Assembly: GCA_028717305.1 (NCBI GenBank)
Contig: JAQUOC010000072.1
Span: 1-7,030 of the forward strand
DNA from: Dehalococcoidales bacterium
GTDB taxonomy: Bacteria; Chloroflexota; Dehalococcoidia; Dehalococcoidales; UBA5760
Direction: 5' to 3'
Length of the DNA stretch: 7,030 bases
The position numbers were made by a program, and so were the translations under genes. The first letter of the stretch is position 1. Each line of letters begins with the position of its first letter. Below the pieces are notes generated by a model, which did not search any database, was not told the origin of the DNA, and saw only the letters and a program-made list of their open reading frames with translations. This document shows, piece after piece, positions 6,827-7,030 of the stretch.

Positions 6827-6849
6827 ATACAACCGTGGGGTATTTGTAT
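6827..6849 (-). repeat. Inverted repeat in the etfB leader
   Basis: ATACAA at 6827 to 6832 and TTGTAT at 6844 to 6849 form a perfect 6-bp inverted repeat with an 11-base centre, 38 bases before the etfB start codon. It could be a small RNA stem in the leader or a protein operator. AT-rich 6-bp repeats arise by chance, so weight is low. Confidence 0.3.
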
Positions 6850-6898
6850 TAAGGTTATTGTAAGCTATTTTATAACGGAATGCACGGAATCATAAAGG

Positions 6899-6904
6899 AT
6901 TATA
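6899..6904 (-). promoter_or_regulatory. Candidate -10 box of the etf-hdr operon promoter
   Basis: On the minus strand this is a perfect TATAAT, about 110 bases before the etfB ATG. No good -35 hexamer stands 16 to 18 bases upstream; that space is filled by two tandem 12-bp repeats. A second weaker box, TATAAA at 6869 to 6874, lies nearer the gene and also lacks a -35. The absence of a -35 suggests an activator-dependent promoter. Confidence 0.4.
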
Positions 6905-6928
6905 TGGGATTAATGATGGGATTAATGA
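6905..6928. repeat. Two perfect tandem 12-bp repeats abutting the -10 box
   Basis: TGGGATTAATGA occurs twice in direct succession (6905 to 6916 and 6917 to 6928) on the plus strand, which is TCATTAATCCCA twice on the operon strand. The array ends exactly where the TATAAT box of the operon begins and covers the spacer and -35 position. Each unit has a palindromic ATTAAT core. The placement fits an activator or repressor binding two adjacent sites about one helical turn apart. Confidence 0.55.
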
Positions 6929-6991
6929 CAGGTGGCAACTACTGAAATGGGGTACCGGCGCGGTCTTCTAGACCCAGGCAGTGTGCCGGTG

Positions 6992-7000
6992 TGTTATAAT
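6992..7000 (+). promoter_or_regulatory. Extended -10 promoter pointing out of the window
   Basis: TGTTATAAT on the plus strand is a perfect extended -10 (TGn plus TATAAT). No clear -35 lies 17 bases upstream, which extended -10 promoters do not need. It would start transcription near 7007 and drive a rightward gene beyond the window edge, divergent from the etf-hdr operon. Confidence 0.4.
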
Positions 7001-7030
7001 TGTGACACGTCCGGTAAAACGCCGGTGCTA

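Larger units (their letters stand above)
6789..7030. other. Divergent regulatory region, no gene seen
   Basis: These 242 bases hold the etfB ribosome site, a leader inverted repeat, the tandem 12-bp repeats with the leftward TATAAT box, and the rightward extended -10. No open frame with a ribosome site was found on either strand. The part near the operon (about 6800 to 6930) is clearly more AT-rich than the coding DNA, as expected of a promoter. Confidence 0.6.

Noticed and set aside
1..7030. CRISPR array, insertion sequence or phage remnant
   Set aside because: No spaced repeats beyond the single 12-bp tandem pair, no transposase-like frame and no terminal inverted repeats were seen.

Overview
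The window comes from a strict anaerobe, most likely a bacterium. It is dominated by one leftward (minus-strand) operon of five flavin and iron-sulfur redox genes covering about 1358 to 6788. In transcription order these are etfB, etfA, an HdrC-HdrB fusion protein (HdrD-like), hdrA and mvhD. The protein style (HdrA and MvhD fused into the same operon as an electron transfer flavoprotein, moderate GC, tRNA with encoded CCA) would fit an uncultured Chloroflexota/Dehalococcoidia-type or syntrophic/sulfate-reducer-type organism. That placement is an impression from the proteins, not a proven assignment.

Layout. Positions 2 to 1150 (+) hold the 3' part of a sodium:solute symporter gene whose start lies left of the window. 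A tRNA-Val(GAC) gene follows at 1186 to 1262 (+). About 95 bases of convergent spacer separate it from the end of mvhD. The operon then occupies 1358 to 6788 on the minus strand. It has a 61-base gap between etfB and etfA, an 8-base gap between etfA and the HdrCB fusion, an overlap of the HdrCB fusion with hdrA, and a 4-base ATGA overlap of hdrA with mvhD. The right end (6789 to 7030) has no gene. It holds the probable operon promoter with two tandem 12-bp repeats next to a TATAAT box, a small inverted repeat in the leader, and an extended -10 promoter pointing right, out of the window.

How the genes may work together. EtfAB takes electrons from (or gives them to) a dehydrogenase, such as an acyl-CoA dehydrogenase, that is not in this window. 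The soluble HdrCB-type protein carries two ferredoxin-type clusters and two CCG domains. HdrA is an FAD protein with many [4Fe-4S] clusters, of the type that bifurcates electrons in methanogens. MvhD is the [2Fe-2S] adaptor that normally passes electrons from a hydrogenase or formate dehydrogenase to HdrA. No hydrogenase, formate dehydrogenase or NADH-binding subunit lies in the window. The set looks like a soluble Etf-Hdr complex linking an Etf-dependent dehydrogenation to ferredoxin or another carrier, possibly with two flavin bifurcation sites. This is inferred from gene content and order.

The most notable details are four. The hdrA gene has no ATG, GTG or TTG able to encode its conserved N-terminus, but has a well-placed ribosome binding site before an ATT codon. 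EtfA and EtfB carry departures from the usual FAD/nucleotide-loop motifs. The first CCG domain of the HdrCB fusion lacks the usual CxxC. A tandem repeat sits where the -35 box of the operon promoter should be.
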